In this document: piece after piece, positions 16,333 to 24,498 of the stretch
Numbering within the stretch: the first letter of the stretch is position 1
Layout: each line of letters opens with the position of its first letter
Made by a program: the position numbers and the translations under genes
Source: Salinibacterium sp. NK8237
GTDB taxonomy: Bacteria; Actinomycetota; Actinomycetes; Actinomycetales; Microbacteriaceae
Length of the DNA stretch: 64,000 bases
Reading direction: 5' to 3'
NCBI RefSeq assembly: GCF_015864955.1
Contig: NZ_JADYWE010000001.1
Span: 1,984,001-2,048,000 of the forward strand
Notes under the pieces: model-generated
Databases searched by the model: none
Told to the model about the DNA's origin: nothing
Seen by the model: only the letters and a program-made list of their open reading frames with translations

Positions 16333-17568
16333 CTACTCAGCGACTTTCGGGCCGCGGAGAAACGCGAGAGGCAGGGTCAGCAGCGTGATTGCTGCGGCCG
16401 CCAGAATGGCTGGCGAGAAAGCGAACGCCGTGGCGAGGGTTCCGATGAGCACGGAACCGAGAGCCGTGCCGAGGTCGAAGCCAATGTTCCAGACGGCACT
16501 GGCTGTGCCGTATTGCTTGCGTGGGACGGCCGCGAGCGAGATCACGAGAGTCAGGTTTTGCAGGCCACCGTAGGCAATACCGACGAGGGTCATGCCGACG
16601 AGGAATAACAGGATGCCGGTGGCCGCGGGGTTCTGCACGGCTGCGGCAATCGCGAGCAGGCCGGCGACCGCGATGATGACGAGTGGCCACAGGAAGCGGT
16701 TGGCGCCGAATCGGTCGGAGAGCCCGCCAATGGCCCACCGGGTCACAGCGGCGCTCAGGGTGAGCAGCGCGAGAGAGCCTGCGGTTGCCGCTGCCGAGGA
16801 GCTCATTTGTGGCGCAAAGGTGATCAGGGCGCCCCCGGCGAGGGTGACGCCGCTCAGCAGAATCATGGGGCGCAGAAGGGTGCTGGCGAGCATCCGCCGG
16901 GCAGATTTGCCACCGGGTGGGGGAGTGATTGGCGTCGCGCCGGTCGCCGGCAGGAGTTCGCGCTCGGCTGCTTGCGCGCGCAAAATGCGGGCCAGCCGGG
17001 GCGCCGAGCTGATGCCGAGCAGGGGGAGAGCACCCAAGGCGAACACCGCCCAGAAGCCAACAGTGTCGGCAAGAAGTGTCGCGGCTGGCACGAGCAGAAT
17101 TTGGGGAATCGCGATTGAGGCGCCGTAGATTCCGACCGCGGCACCATGCTGGGTGCGATCGACGAGGTTCGCCACCACGGTCGAACCTGTGACAGTGAGG
17201 ATGCCGAAGCCGACCCCGCGCACTGCTGAAATCGCGAGAATCCACGCCAGCTGATCAGAGAGAAGCAGCAGCAGTGTCGGAGCTCCGAGCAGCGCGAGCC
17301 CTGCGGCCAGCACTCGGCCCGTTCCCAATCGCGCCAGAAGGCGAGGCACAAAGGGTTGCGTCATGACGGTAACGAGCAGGAGGATTCCGTTGACCCAGCC
17401 CGAGCCGGCTTCCGTTGCTCCGCCCTGGATCGCCCACAACGGAGCGACAGGAATGAGAACAACGAACCCGCCGAATCCTGCCGCCGTCAACACCAGCAAC
17501 GCGGGCATCCCGGGTGCGCGCCACACAGGCGGCGGAGTTGCGAGAGAAGGTTGAGTCACGGTGTTCAA
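16333..17568 (-). CDS. Major facilitator superfamily transporter
   Basis: The 411-residue protein has about 12 hydrophobic helices, with PAVMRAP-like start, LPLLGISSAPRLARILR in the central cytosolic loop and AIGGLSDRFGANRFLW, an MFS motif-A-like loop, in the C-terminal half. It resembles the YfcJ/arabinose-efflux-like branch. The substrate is unknown. The gene is a single unit facing a 194-bp gap before the enolase-type gene. Confidence 0.78.
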   Translation of the reverse strand: MNTVTQPSLATPPPVWRAPGMPALLVLTAAGFGGFVVLIPVAPLWAIQGGATEAGSGWVNGILLLVTVMTQPFVPRLLARLGTGRVLAAGLALLGAPTLLLLLSDQLAWILAISAVRGVGFGILTVTGSTVVANLVDRTQHGAAVGIYGASIAIPQILLVPAATLLADTVGFWAVFALGALPLLGISSAPRLARILRAQAAERELLPATGATPITPPPGGKSARRMLASTLLRPMILLSGVTLAGGALITFAPQMSSSAAATAGSLALLTLSAAVTRWAIGGLSDRFGANRFLWPLVIIAVAGLLAIAAAVQNPAATGILLFLVGMTLVGIAYGGLQNLTLVISLAAVPRKQYGTASAVWNIGFDLGTALGSVLIGTLATAFAFSPAILAAAAITLLTLPLAFLRGPKVAE

Positions 17569-17612
17569 CCCTATGCCCCGCGCGCGACGAGACTCTCAGC
17601 AGCAACATCGCG

Positions 17613-17626
17613 TTGTCTGCTGACAA
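17613..17626. promoter_or_regulatory. Palindrome TTGTC-N4-GACAA
   Basis: TTGTCTGCTGACAA at 17613-17626 is a perfect 5-bp inverted repeat with a 4-bp spacer, of the GntR-like TTGT...ACAA type, between the MFS gene and the enolase-superfamily gene. A GntR/FCD regulator occurs elsewhere in the window (27034-27666), but a link is only a guess. Confidence 0.3.
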
Positions 17627-17762
17627 TGCAGCGCCGCCTCGATACTGTTGACGCAACTTTCGCGTATAGATTCCACCAGATAGCTGTGCGACCGAGCTCA
17701 ATGCAGAGATGGCGATGGATGCGTGATTCAAGAAGTTCCAAGCCAAACGAAAGGCTATCGCC

Positions 17763-18878
17763 GTGAACAGCGCTCCCACAGTGACATCGTCAAACATGCC
17801 CTCTCGCATCGTCTCCGTCGATGTCGTCTTGGTAGATTCACCGCCCATCACCCCGGCTTACGTGTGGAGAAAAGGGTTGCCCGGTTCAGACGGCGACACC
17901 GTCGGTGCGTGGCTAGTCATCACGGTCGAGTCAGGAATCCGGGGGTATGCCTTTACTCCCCGCGGTGTGGTGTTCAAAGACATCGTTGAGCGCCGACTTC
18001 GAGCGGAGCTGATCGGGCACGACGCTTTTTCGCGTGAGTTGCTGTGGCAACGGGTGTGGGAGATGGACCGTGTCGAACAGATCCCGCTGCACTTGTTCGG
18101 TCTCGTCGATGTCGCACTCTGGGATATCGGAGCGAAGCTCGCCGGGCTTCCGCTGCACAAATTCCTTGGTGGATATCGGGATGCAATCCCCGCCTACGCC
18201 TCCACGGTCACTTTTCGAGACATCCCCGAATACATGGATGTGGCCGACCAGTGTCGCGAACTTGGCTACCCGGCCATCAAACTCCATGCCTGGGGCGACG
18301 CGCGTCAGGATGCACAACTCATCGCCGCACTGCGCGAGCGCATGGGCGACGAGATGGACCTCATGTACGACGGTTCAGCGGGGTTCGACCTCGCAGATGC
18401 AATCTACGTTGGCCGGGCGCTGACGGATAGTGGCTACCTCTGGTACGAAGAGCCGATGCGGGAGTACAGCATCGCTGCGCACAAGGCTCTGGCAGACCGC
18501 GTTGATGTGCCGCTGTTGGTCGCCGAGACGAGCGCCGGCGCTCATATGAATGTCGCTGACTTCATCGCCTCCGGCTGTGCCAGCGCCGTGCGCACAAGCG
18601 CCGGGCTCAAGGGAGGTGTCACTGGGGCGATGCGCATTGCGCACCTCGCCGACTCGTTCCTGCTCCGTGCCGAGGTGCACACCGGGGGACTGGTCAGTGC
18701 ACACCTCTGCATGGCGATCCCCAACACGACCTATTACGAGTCGTTGGTGACGAGTAGCGTCGTGACGCGAGAAGACGTTGTTGGCGCAGACGGACTCGTG
18801 CGTGCGAGCTCAGCTGTGGGCATCGGGTGGGAAGAACAATGGGCGCGCACAGAAACTCCTGCAGGGTTGCCCGCGTAG
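17763..18878 (+). CDS. Mandelate racemase/muconate lactonizing enzyme (enolase superfamily) protein
   Basis: The 371-residue protein has the two-domain enolase fold: an N-terminal capping domain (IVSVDVVLVDSPPITPAY...) and a TIM barrel. The Mg ligands are recognisable as D203 (MYDGS), E229 (YEEP) and E255 (VAETS). The Lys motif reads K173-L-H175, not KxK, and the Asp usually paired with the C-terminal His is replaced (VRTSAGLKGGVTGAM), while the His (EVHTGG) remains. This supports an acid-sugar or hydroxy-acid dehydratase/racemase of a variant subgroup. GTG at 17763 (AAAGG upstream) is chosen; an ATG at 17796 is possible. Its gene end shares a hairpin with the fucosidase gene. Confidence 0.82.
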   Translation: MNSAPTVTSSNMPSRIVSVDVVLVDSPPITPAYVWRKGLPGSDGDTVGAWLVITVESGIRGYAFTPRGVVFKDIVERRLRAELIGHDAFSRELLWQRVWEMDRVEQIPLHLFGLVDVALWDIGAKLAGLPLHKFLGGYRDAIPAYASTVTFRDIPEYMDVADQCRELGYPAIKLHAWGDARQDAQLIAALRERMGDEMDLMYDGSAGFDLADAIYVGRALTDSGYLWYEEPMREYSIAAHKALADRVDVPLLVAETSAGAHMNVADFIASGCASAVRTSAGLKGGVTGAMRIAHLADSFLLRAEVHTGGLVSAHLCMAIPNTTYYESLVTSSVVTREDVVGADGLVRASSAVGIGWEEQWARTETPAGLPA

Positions 18879-18882
18879 CGAA

Positions 18883-18911
18883 CTGAGGTGCCCGCTAGGC
18901 GCTCACCTCAG
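18883..18911. terminator. Bidirectional terminator-like inverted repeat between enolase-type and fucosidase genes
   Basis: CTGAGGTG at 18883-18890 pairs with CACCTCAG at 18904-18911 (perfect 8 bp, 13-base loop). It spans the 3' ends of two convergent genes, and the fucosidase stop lies inside it. No long T-run is present. Confidence 0.5.
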
Positions 18912-20218
18912 GCATCGCGGATATCGACCGCGATGACGGGCATAAAGCTATCGCCGACGTCTGCCGGCAGAGTGATCTGAACCTCGCCGAGCGGGTCGGT
19001 GGCGCCTCGGTGCACTTCAGGGAGGCTTGCTGCTGTCATAAACGGCAACGGCTCATCCGTGCCAACGACGCGCACGTTGTCGACTCTGTTCACGGGAACC
19101 CCTGCGAGCGAGAGCGTGTCCCACGGGCGCATAATGCAGTAGATGTACAGCCGTTCGCCGCCGTCGACCTTTTTGTACCCGACCGGAAGCGTGCCGCGGA
19201 TGTTGTCGGCAGGCCGCGTGATGCCATGAACGGCTTCGCGGTTGCGGGCGATCCATTCTCCGATGGCCTCGAGCCGCTCCGTGGCCTCAAGCGGGAAGGT
19301 GCCATCGCCTTGGGGGCCGACGTTGAGCAGCAGATTTCCGCCGGTCGCAATAATTCGCGAAAGTGACGTGAGCAGCTGGGGTGTTGTCTTCCACTGCGTA
19401 TCGTCGGGCACCCATCCCCACGATTCGTTCATTGTCATGCAGACTTCCCAGGGCACGAGGGGTGACACTTCGGGCAGCTGTTGTTCTGGAGTGGCAAAGT
19501 CACCGAAGCCAACGCAGCGATCGTTGACGAGACAGTTCGGCTGAAGCGTGCGAATGTGTTCCCGTATTTGGCCGAAGTCCCACTCTTCGGCCGTGTGGTC
19601 GAAAATTCCGTCGAGCCACATGACGTCGATCGTGCCGTACTTGGTGAGAAGTTCGGTGAGCTGGTCGATGAAGAAGCTGCGATACCGCGCCCACTGTTCG
19701 GGCGAAGTGCGAACGTAGCCGCCAATCTTGAACGGTTTGGTAGCGGTTTCGTCCGTCATTCGTGGGTACTCGGGATGGTGCCAGTCGGGCAGTGAGAAAT
19801 ACAGGCCGATCTTGATGTCGCGCGCACGCAGCGCGCTCACCAATTCTGCAGTGATGTCTCGGCCGAACGGGGAGGTCTTCACGATCGAGTAGTCGTTGTA
19901 TTCGGTGTCGAACATCGCAAAGCCGTCATGGTGTTTTGTCGTAAACACTGCGTAGCGGGCGCCTGAATTCGCGATCGCTTCTGCCCAGACATCCGCGTCA
20001 AATTCGCTGGGGTTGAATTCGCTGGCATTCGCGAAATACTCCGCACAGGCCACGGGTTTCATGGGCGGAAGTTGTCCTTCGACACCGCCGGTCATTTGCC
20101 ACGACAGTTCCCAACCTCGGCGCGAGGCGTGACCAAAGTGGACGAAAACGCCAAAACCGGCGTCGGCAAACCAGTCGGTCGGTGCAATTGCAGTTGTGAT
20201 GGCGACTCCTTTGTCCAA
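18908..20218 (-). CDS. GH29 alpha-L-fucosidase
   Basis: The product shows the GH29 fold hallmarks: GFGVFVHFGHASRRGWELSW near the N-terminus, KHHDGFAMFDT, IKIGLYFSLPDWHHPEY, and DVMWLDGIF containing the nucleophile Asp, plus GGNLLLNVGPQGDGTFP. It would release L-fucose from glycans; no signal peptide is seen, so it probably acts on imported oligosaccharides. The start is uncertain: TTG at 20218 is used here, the ATG at 20252 lies inside a LacI operator, and a good AAAGGAG ribosome site points to an ATC codon at 20200. It is divergent from a LacI repressor and linked to a sugar ABC importer. Confidence 0.88.
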   Translation of the reverse strand: MDKGVAITTAIAPTDWFADAGFGVFVHFGHASRRGWELSWQMTGGVEGQLPPMKPVACAEYFANASEFNPSEFDADVWAEAIANSGARYAVFTTKHHDGFAMFDTEYNDYSIVKTSPFGRDITAELVSALRARDIKIGLYFSLPDWHHPEYPRMTDETATKPFKIGGYVRTSPEQWARYRSFFIDQLTELLTKYGTIDVMWLDGIFDHTAEEWDFGQIREHIRTLQPNCLVNDRCVGFGDFATPEQQLPEVSPLVPWEVCMTMNESWGWVPDDTQWKTTPQLLTSLSRIIATGGNLLLNVGPQGDGTFPLEATERLEAIGEWIARNREAVHGITRPADNIRGTLPVGYKKVDGGERLYIYCIMRPWDTLSLAGVPVNRVDNVRVVGTDEPLPFMTAASLPEVHRGATDPLGEVQITLPADVGDSFMPVIAVDIRDA

Positions 20219-20235
20219 TGTGTTGCGCTCTAAAA

Positions 20236-20251
20236 ATGTTACGCGTAACAT
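20236..20251. promoter_or_regulatory. LacI-type operator 1 (perfect palindrome)
   Basis: ATGTTACGCGTAACAT is a perfect 16-bp palindrome with the central CG typical of LacI-family sites. It sits between the fucosidase and lacI starts. Confidence 0.7.
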
Positions 20252-20260
20252 GATGGCCAA

Positions 20261-20274
20261 TGATACGCGTAACA
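20261..20274. promoter_or_regulatory. LacI-type operator 2
   Basis: TGATACGCGTAACA shares the TACGCGTAA core with operator 1; its centre is 24 bp away, a spacing that allows two repressor dimers on one DNA face. The two sites are expected to silence both the fucosidase and the lacI gene. Confidence 0.65.
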
Positions 20275-20314
20275 ACCAGTTCGCGTGCAAGTGCGACCGA
20301 CTCAAGGGAGAGTG

Positions 20315-21331
20315 ATGGCCACGATCCGCGATGTTGCTCATCGTGCTCAAGTCGCTCCCATGACTGTCTCTCGGGTGCTCAACAATCCTGACTCCGTCTC
20401 GCTCCCCACCCGGGATCGCGTCGAGGCAGCTATCCGCGAGTTGTCGTACATCCCGAACATGGTCGGCCAAGCGCTCCGCAACAATACGACGGGCGCTATC
20501 GGACTCGTCGTCAGCGACATCACCAACCATTTCGCGATCGATGAGATCACCGGAGTCAGCGACGCTGCTCGCGACAAAGGGTTCAGTGTGGTGTTCGCGC
20601 ACACTGAATCAGACTCTCAAGAAGAGCTCCGGCAGATCAGGTCGATGATCGAACGCCGCGTTGACGGTATCATCCTCTCCCCGGTGCACAACGGGCCAGA
20701 GTCGGTCGACTTCGTACAGAAGGCGCAACGTCCCGTCGCCGTCATCGGTTATCCCATGCCGAAAAACGATGTCGATATTGTGCGCTGTGACAGTGTGATT
20801 TCCGCGCGCGGCGCTACCGAACACTTGATCGGCCTCGGGCACACACGGATTGTGATGCTGAGCGGGCCAGCGGAGATCGTCACGGCCGCCGAGCGCGCGG
20901 AAGGCTACGAAGAGGCGATGTCTGCGGCGGGGCTGCGTGCCATAACGCGTTACGGCGCATTCACTCCGCGCAGCGGTAATGACATGGCGGCTGAAATCCT
21001 TGCCCAAGGAATTCGCCCAACGGCTTTTGTTACTGCGAACAACTTCATCGCAATGGGCGCGGCCCACGCGGCTAAGAAATTGGGGCTGTCGATTCCTGGC
21101 GACATCTCGATTACGACCTTCGATAACTCCGGCTCCGATCTCGTACTCGACCCCTTCTTCACCGGGGTCGTTCAACCCGTGAGCAGAATGGCCGCTCTCA
21201 CCACCGAACTTCTCCTCGACCGGGTCGCGCAGCGATACTCCGGCGTCGGTCGGGAGATTGTGTTGCCGACATCTTTTGAAATTCATGGATCGACAGCACC
21301 ACCACCGGTGTCCGAAGCTAGTAGGTATTAG
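20315..21331 (+). CDS. LacI family transcriptional regulator (fucosidase locus)
   Basis: From the ATG at 20315 (ribosome site AAGGGAGAG) the 338-residue product reads MATIRDVAHRAQVAPMTVSRVLNNP, the LacI DNA-binding domain with hinge helix, followed by a periplasmic-binding-protein-like sugar domain (GYPMPKNDVDIVRCDS, ITTFDNSGSDLVLDPFF). It probably represses the fucosidase and the ABC importer in the absence of fucose-type inducer. The earlier in-frame TTG/GTG start at 20285 is less likely. It is a close paralogue of the regulator at 24499-25500: both share a GYPMP/DYPMP-DVD-VRCDS segment in the effector domain. Confidence 0.9.
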   Translation: MATIRDVAHRAQVAPMTVSRVLNNPDSVSLPTRDRVEAAIRELSYIPNMVGQALRNNTTGAIGLVVSDITNHFAIDEITGVSDAARDKGFSVVFAHTESDSQEELRQIRSMIERRVDGIILSPVHNGPESVDFVQKAQRPVAVIGYPMPKNDVDIVRCDSVISARGATEHLIGLGHTRIVMLSGPAEIVTAAERAEGYEEAMSAAGLRAITRYGAFTPRSGNDMAAEILAQGIRPTAFVTANNFIAMGAAHAAKKLGLSIPGDISITTFDNSGSDLVLDPFFTGVVQPVSRMAALTTELLLDRVAQRYSGVGREIVLPTSFEIHGSTAPPPVSEASRY

Positions 21332-21347
21332 CGCCAGGACCCACTGA

Positions 21348-21363
21348 CCTCCCAATCGGGAGG
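21348..21363 (+). terminator. Hairpin CCTCCC-AATC-GGGAGG between lacI and the binding-protein gene
   Basis: A perfect 6-bp GC stem with a tetraloop lies in the 66-bp gap. It may end the lacI transcript or stabilise the downstream mRNA. Confidence 0.4.
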
Positions 21364-21397
21364 CGACCCGCATCACAAGGAAGTGAAGGATAGTCAC

Positions 21398-22702
21398 ATG
21401 CAATTGAAAAGAATTGGATTGGCAGTTGGGGCGTTTGTCGCAGTCGCGGCACTAGTAGCCGGGTGCTCCCAGGCGCCGGAGTCGAACGACGGTACTACCG
21501 AAATCACCTACTGGACGTGGTTCCCGCCACAAAGCACCCTCGATGCGGCGATCGCTGCCTTCGAGGCCGAGAATCCTGACATCACAGTCACCCTCAAGAC
21601 CTTTGAGGGAGCCGACTATCAAAAGCAGTTGCCGCTGGCATTGAGCGGTGGGCAAGCCGTCGACGTCGCTGGTGTGCAGATCTCGGCAATGACCAACTCG
21701 GTAAAGGACTACCTCGACCCTGCCGAGGACTGGGCCGCAGATTTCTTGCCGACGATCAACTCGACCATGGTTGATCAGACCAAGGACATCGCTTCAGACG
21801 GAGTGCTGTATTCCGTTCCCATGGGATCTATCGGTAGCCCGGTGATGTACTACAACGCAGACATCCTGGACTCCCTAGATCTCGAAGTTCCGGAAACCGC
21901 AACAGAATGGAAAGTCGCGGTCGACGCGATTTCTGAAGCGATGCCCGAGGTCACGCCAGTCGTTTTCCTCGGCGATGTGTATTGGCAAGAAGAGATGCTC
22001 TTCGCCATTGCGGAGCAGACTTCCCCCGGCCTCTCCGATGACATCATCGGTGGCGATGGTTCGTGGGATCAGGCCGGGATCGTCGACGGACTCAAGGCCT
22101 ACAAGTCATTGTTCGATGACGGCATCGTCGGCACCGACGTACTGAGCCTCACCGGAACTCGACCCAACGAGCTCTTCGGTCAAGGACTCGCGGCTTTCTA
22201 CATCGACGGATCGTGGAACAACTCGTTGCTCTCGGCGTCATACCGTGAAGAAAACGACATAGCGGTAGCGGATGTCGGAGCAACGACAGTGCCACTGGTC
22301 GACGGTGGTCAGCCCGCTATCCGTGCACTCGCCGAAGGCGGGCTCGCAATTCCGACAGAGTCAGAGCACAAGGAAGAAGCAGCGCGGTTTATTGAGTTCA
22401 TGGTGAGCAGCGCTGGCGCAGATGTCTGGGCCAAAGACCTGATTCTCGTTCCGAGCCTTACCGGCTACGAGCTATCGGATTCGGTGCTGGAGAGTGATGC
22501 TGCGGTGGCAGGCTTCGCTGCAGCAACCGCGGCCATCTCGGCTCCCACCTCCAACCGCGACAGCCAGCAGGACTTCCTCAACACGGTTGAAGGCAACGCC
22601 ATCCTCGACGTGCTGCGAGGAACCACCACGGCAGAAGAGGCAGCGGCCACGATGCAATCAGAATGGACCTCCGGTCGCTACCCGCACGGTTCGGACCAGT
22701 GA
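21398..22702 (+). CDS. Sugar ABC transporter substrate-binding lipoprotein
   Basis: The ATG at 21398 follows AAGGA; the earlier ATG at 21383 is in frame but lacks this spacing. The product (434 residues) has a lipoprotein signal peptide ending LVAGCS, with Cys as the lipid anchor, and a family-1 extracellular solute-binding fold (YWTWFPPQSTLDAAIAAFEAENPDI, then FYIDGSWNNSLL). It would capture an oligosaccharide at the cell surface for the permeases encoded next. GTGA overlap with the permease gene shows translational coupling. The linked fucosidase suggests a fucose-containing ligand. Confidence 0.9.
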   Translation: MQLKRIGLAVGAFVAVAALVAGCSQAPESNDGTTEITYWTWFPPQSTLDAAIAAFEAENPDITVTLKTFEGADYQKQLPLALSGGQAVDVAGVQISAMTNSVKDYLDPAEDWAADFLPTINSTMVDQTKDIASDGVLYSVPMGSIGSPVMYYNADILDSLDLEVPETATEWKVAVDAISEAMPEVTPVVFLGDVYWQEEMLFAIAEQTSPGLSDDIIGGDGSWDQAGIVDGLKAYKSLFDDGIVGTDVLSLTGTRPNELFGQGLAAFYIDGSWNNSLLSASYREENDIAVADVGATTVPLVDGGQPAIRALAEGGLAIPTESEHKEEAARFIEFMVSSAGADVWAKDLILVPSLTGYELSDSVLESDAAVAGFAAATAAISAPTSNRDSQQDFLNTVEGNAILDVLRGTTTAEEAAATMQSEWTSGRYPHGSDQ

Positions 22703-23646
22703 CACGAGTAACAACATCGAAGCTCACCAAGCCTCGCGGAGGGAGCAAAGCGCTCCCTCCGCGGGGCGGGGTTTCGCGTGTTGCGCTGAAGGGCGGCTGG
22801 TACGCCGTCGGATTTCTCGCACCGTTGGGCATCCTCTACTCGGTGTACTTTCTCTTTAGCTTCGGGATTCTTGGCGTCGTCAGCACGCAGCGCGTCGGGC
22901 TGACCTTCCGCAACGCCGTCGACGTCGGCTTTCAAAACTTCGTTCTCGTTGCGGGCGATCCCGCCTTCCAGGGCGCGCTGATGAACACGATCGCGTTCGC
23001 GGCGTTCAGCGTTGCCGTCTCGCTTTCGCTCGGCTTCATCTTGGCGATGATGCTGGCCTCCGGCATCCGGATGCGCCGCGCCTTTTACACGATCTTCTTG
23101 CTGCCGTCGCTCATTCCGATGTCGCTCTTTGCCACCGTCTTTGGGCGGATGCTGGAAACCCGCGACGGCGCGATCAACGAGTTCTTGAGAGCAATCGGGC
23201 TTGGCTTCGCGGCGCAAGACTGGCTCGGAGATCCGACCGCGGCGTACGTCGCCGTTGGCGTGATCATCACGTACGCCATCGGTTTGCCGATCATGTATTA
23301 CTCGACTGATGTTGCCCAGGTGCAGGCATCGGTCATGGAATCAGCAACCCTCGACGGTGCCAGCGTCTGGCAGATCTATCGCATCATGCTGTTTCCGCTG
23401 CTGCGGACCACCCACATCACCGTCATTCTTTCGGTGGTTCTCGGAAGCTTTCGCGCCTTCGACATCATCTACTTCTCGACCGCCGGTCAGCCGGGCGGGC
23501 GAACCGACATCACGGGAACCTACATCTACAAGGCGACTCTCGGTCTCGATCGCATCGGTTACGCAGCCGCAGCATCCATTCTCGTGCTCCTTGTTGCCCT
23601 TGCTTTCTCGGTAGTTCAGATCATTGTTCGACGGAAGGCGCTCTAA
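22699..23646 (+). CDS. Carbohydrate ABC transporter permease (MalF type)
   Basis: A GTG at 22699 overlaps the preceding stop (GTGA). The product (about 315 residues) has six membrane helices and the permease EAA loop (ESATLDGASVWQIYRIMLFPLLR), which docks on the ATPase. The N-terminal region carries an unusual Gly/Pro/Arg-rich start (KPRGGSKALPPRGGVSR) encoded by a strong RNA hairpin. It forms the channel with the following permease. The ATPase is not encoded here, so a shared MsiK/MsmK-like ATPase probably energises it. Confidence 0.9.
   Translation: MTRVTTSKLTKPRGGSKALPPRGGVSRVALKGGWYAVGFLAPLGILYSVYFLFSFGILGVVSTQRVGLTFRNAVDVGFQNFVLVAGDPAFQGALMNTIAFAAFSVAVSLSLGFILAMMLASGIRMRRAFYTIFLLPSLIPMSLFATVFGRMLETRDGAINEFLRAIGLGFAAQDWLGDPTAAYVAVGVIITYAIGLPIMYYSTDVAQVQASVMESATLDGASVWQIYRIMLFPLLRTTHITVILSVVLGSFRAFDIIYFSTAGQPGGRTDITGTYIYKATLGLDRIGYAAAASILVLLVALAFSVVQIIVRRKAL
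22731..22767 (+). repeat. Strong stem-loop inside the start of the permease gene
   Basis: The sequence 22735-22746 (CGCGGAGGGAGC) is perfectly complementary to 22752-22763 around a 5-base loop; outside it, G-C and one G-T pair extend the stem to about 16 bp. It lies about 30 bases after the binding-protein stop and within permease codons 12-23. Such hairpins near the binding-protein/permease junction often protect the upstream mRNA and lower permease yield. Confidence 0.6.
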
Positions 23647-23648
23647 CC

Positions 23649-24488
23649 ATGGCAACACGATCCCTTGAGCAGAGTCTTCCCCTCCACTTGCGACGTGGCG
23701 AGCGAATTGCGACCTACGCATTCATCGTGATTTTCGCGCTCGCCTTCGCAGCGCCATTGATCAACGCCGTTCAAACGTCTATCGCGGTCGGTGGTTTCGA
23801 GAACTACCTCGTGGTCTTAACCCGCAGCTACAACGGGGTATCCATTCCCCTTACCTTCCTTAACAGTGCGATCGTGGCGGTGATGCACGCGACGTTGGTC
23901 TGTAGCGTCGGGGCGTTGGCGGCCTATGCATTCTCGTTCATCGACTTCCGTGGTCGTGAAGTGATGTACTACGGCGTTCTTCTCTTTCTCGCTGTGCCCG
24001 CTACCGCGCTTCTCGTGCCGGTGTACTTCTTGACGGGCACGCTCGGGTTGTTCAATACGCACCTCGGAGTTGCACTTCCGGAAGCGGTGCTGACGCTTCC
24101 GTTCGCAGTCTTGTTGCTGCGCAACCGCATGGATGACATCCCGCGCGAACTGGTCGAAGCAGCCGTGATGGACAAGGCGACTCACATCACGATCTTCCGC
24201 CATGTCGCGCTTCCGCTTTCTCGGGGCACGTTGGCCAACTTGGCCGCGTTGAGCGTGATGTGGTCGCTGCAGGACTTTCTCTTTCCGTCGATCGTGCTCA
24301 GAGATTCCCAGATGGCGACAGCGGCCCAGGCGGTGCAAACCATTCGAAGCGCTTTCGCTCCGACGCCGGTCGAGTCCGCGCAATACTATGCGGCGCTTGT
24401 CTTGCTGGGTGTGCCCGCAGTTCTGATCATCATCTTCGCGTTCAAGTATGTGACCAACGGCATCTCTGCCGGCGGCGTCAAAGAGTAG
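23649..24488 (+). CDS. Carbohydrate ABC transporter permease (MalG type)
   Basis: The 279-residue protein starts MATRSLEQSLPLHLRRGERI and carries six helices with the EAA-type loop LVEAAVMDKATHITIFRHVALPL. It is the second membrane subunit of the importer and follows the first by 2 bp. After it the LacI-family gene at 24499-25500 runs in the opposite direction, ending 10 bp away. Confidence 0.9.
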   Translation: MATRSLEQSLPLHLRRGERIATYAFIVIFALAFAAPLINAVQTSIAVGGFENYLVVLTRSYNGVSIPLTFLNSAIVAVMHATLVCSVGALAAYAFSFIDFRGREVMYYGVLLFLAVPATALLVPVYFLTGTLGLFNTHLGVALPEAVLTLPFAVLLLRNRMDDIPRELVEAAVMDKATHITIFRHVALPLSRGTLANLAALSVMWSLQDFLFPSIVLRDSQMATAAQAVQTIRSAFAPTPVESAQYYAALVLLGVPAVLIIIFAFKYVTNGISAGGVKE

Positions 24489-24498
24489 CCGCGGCGCG

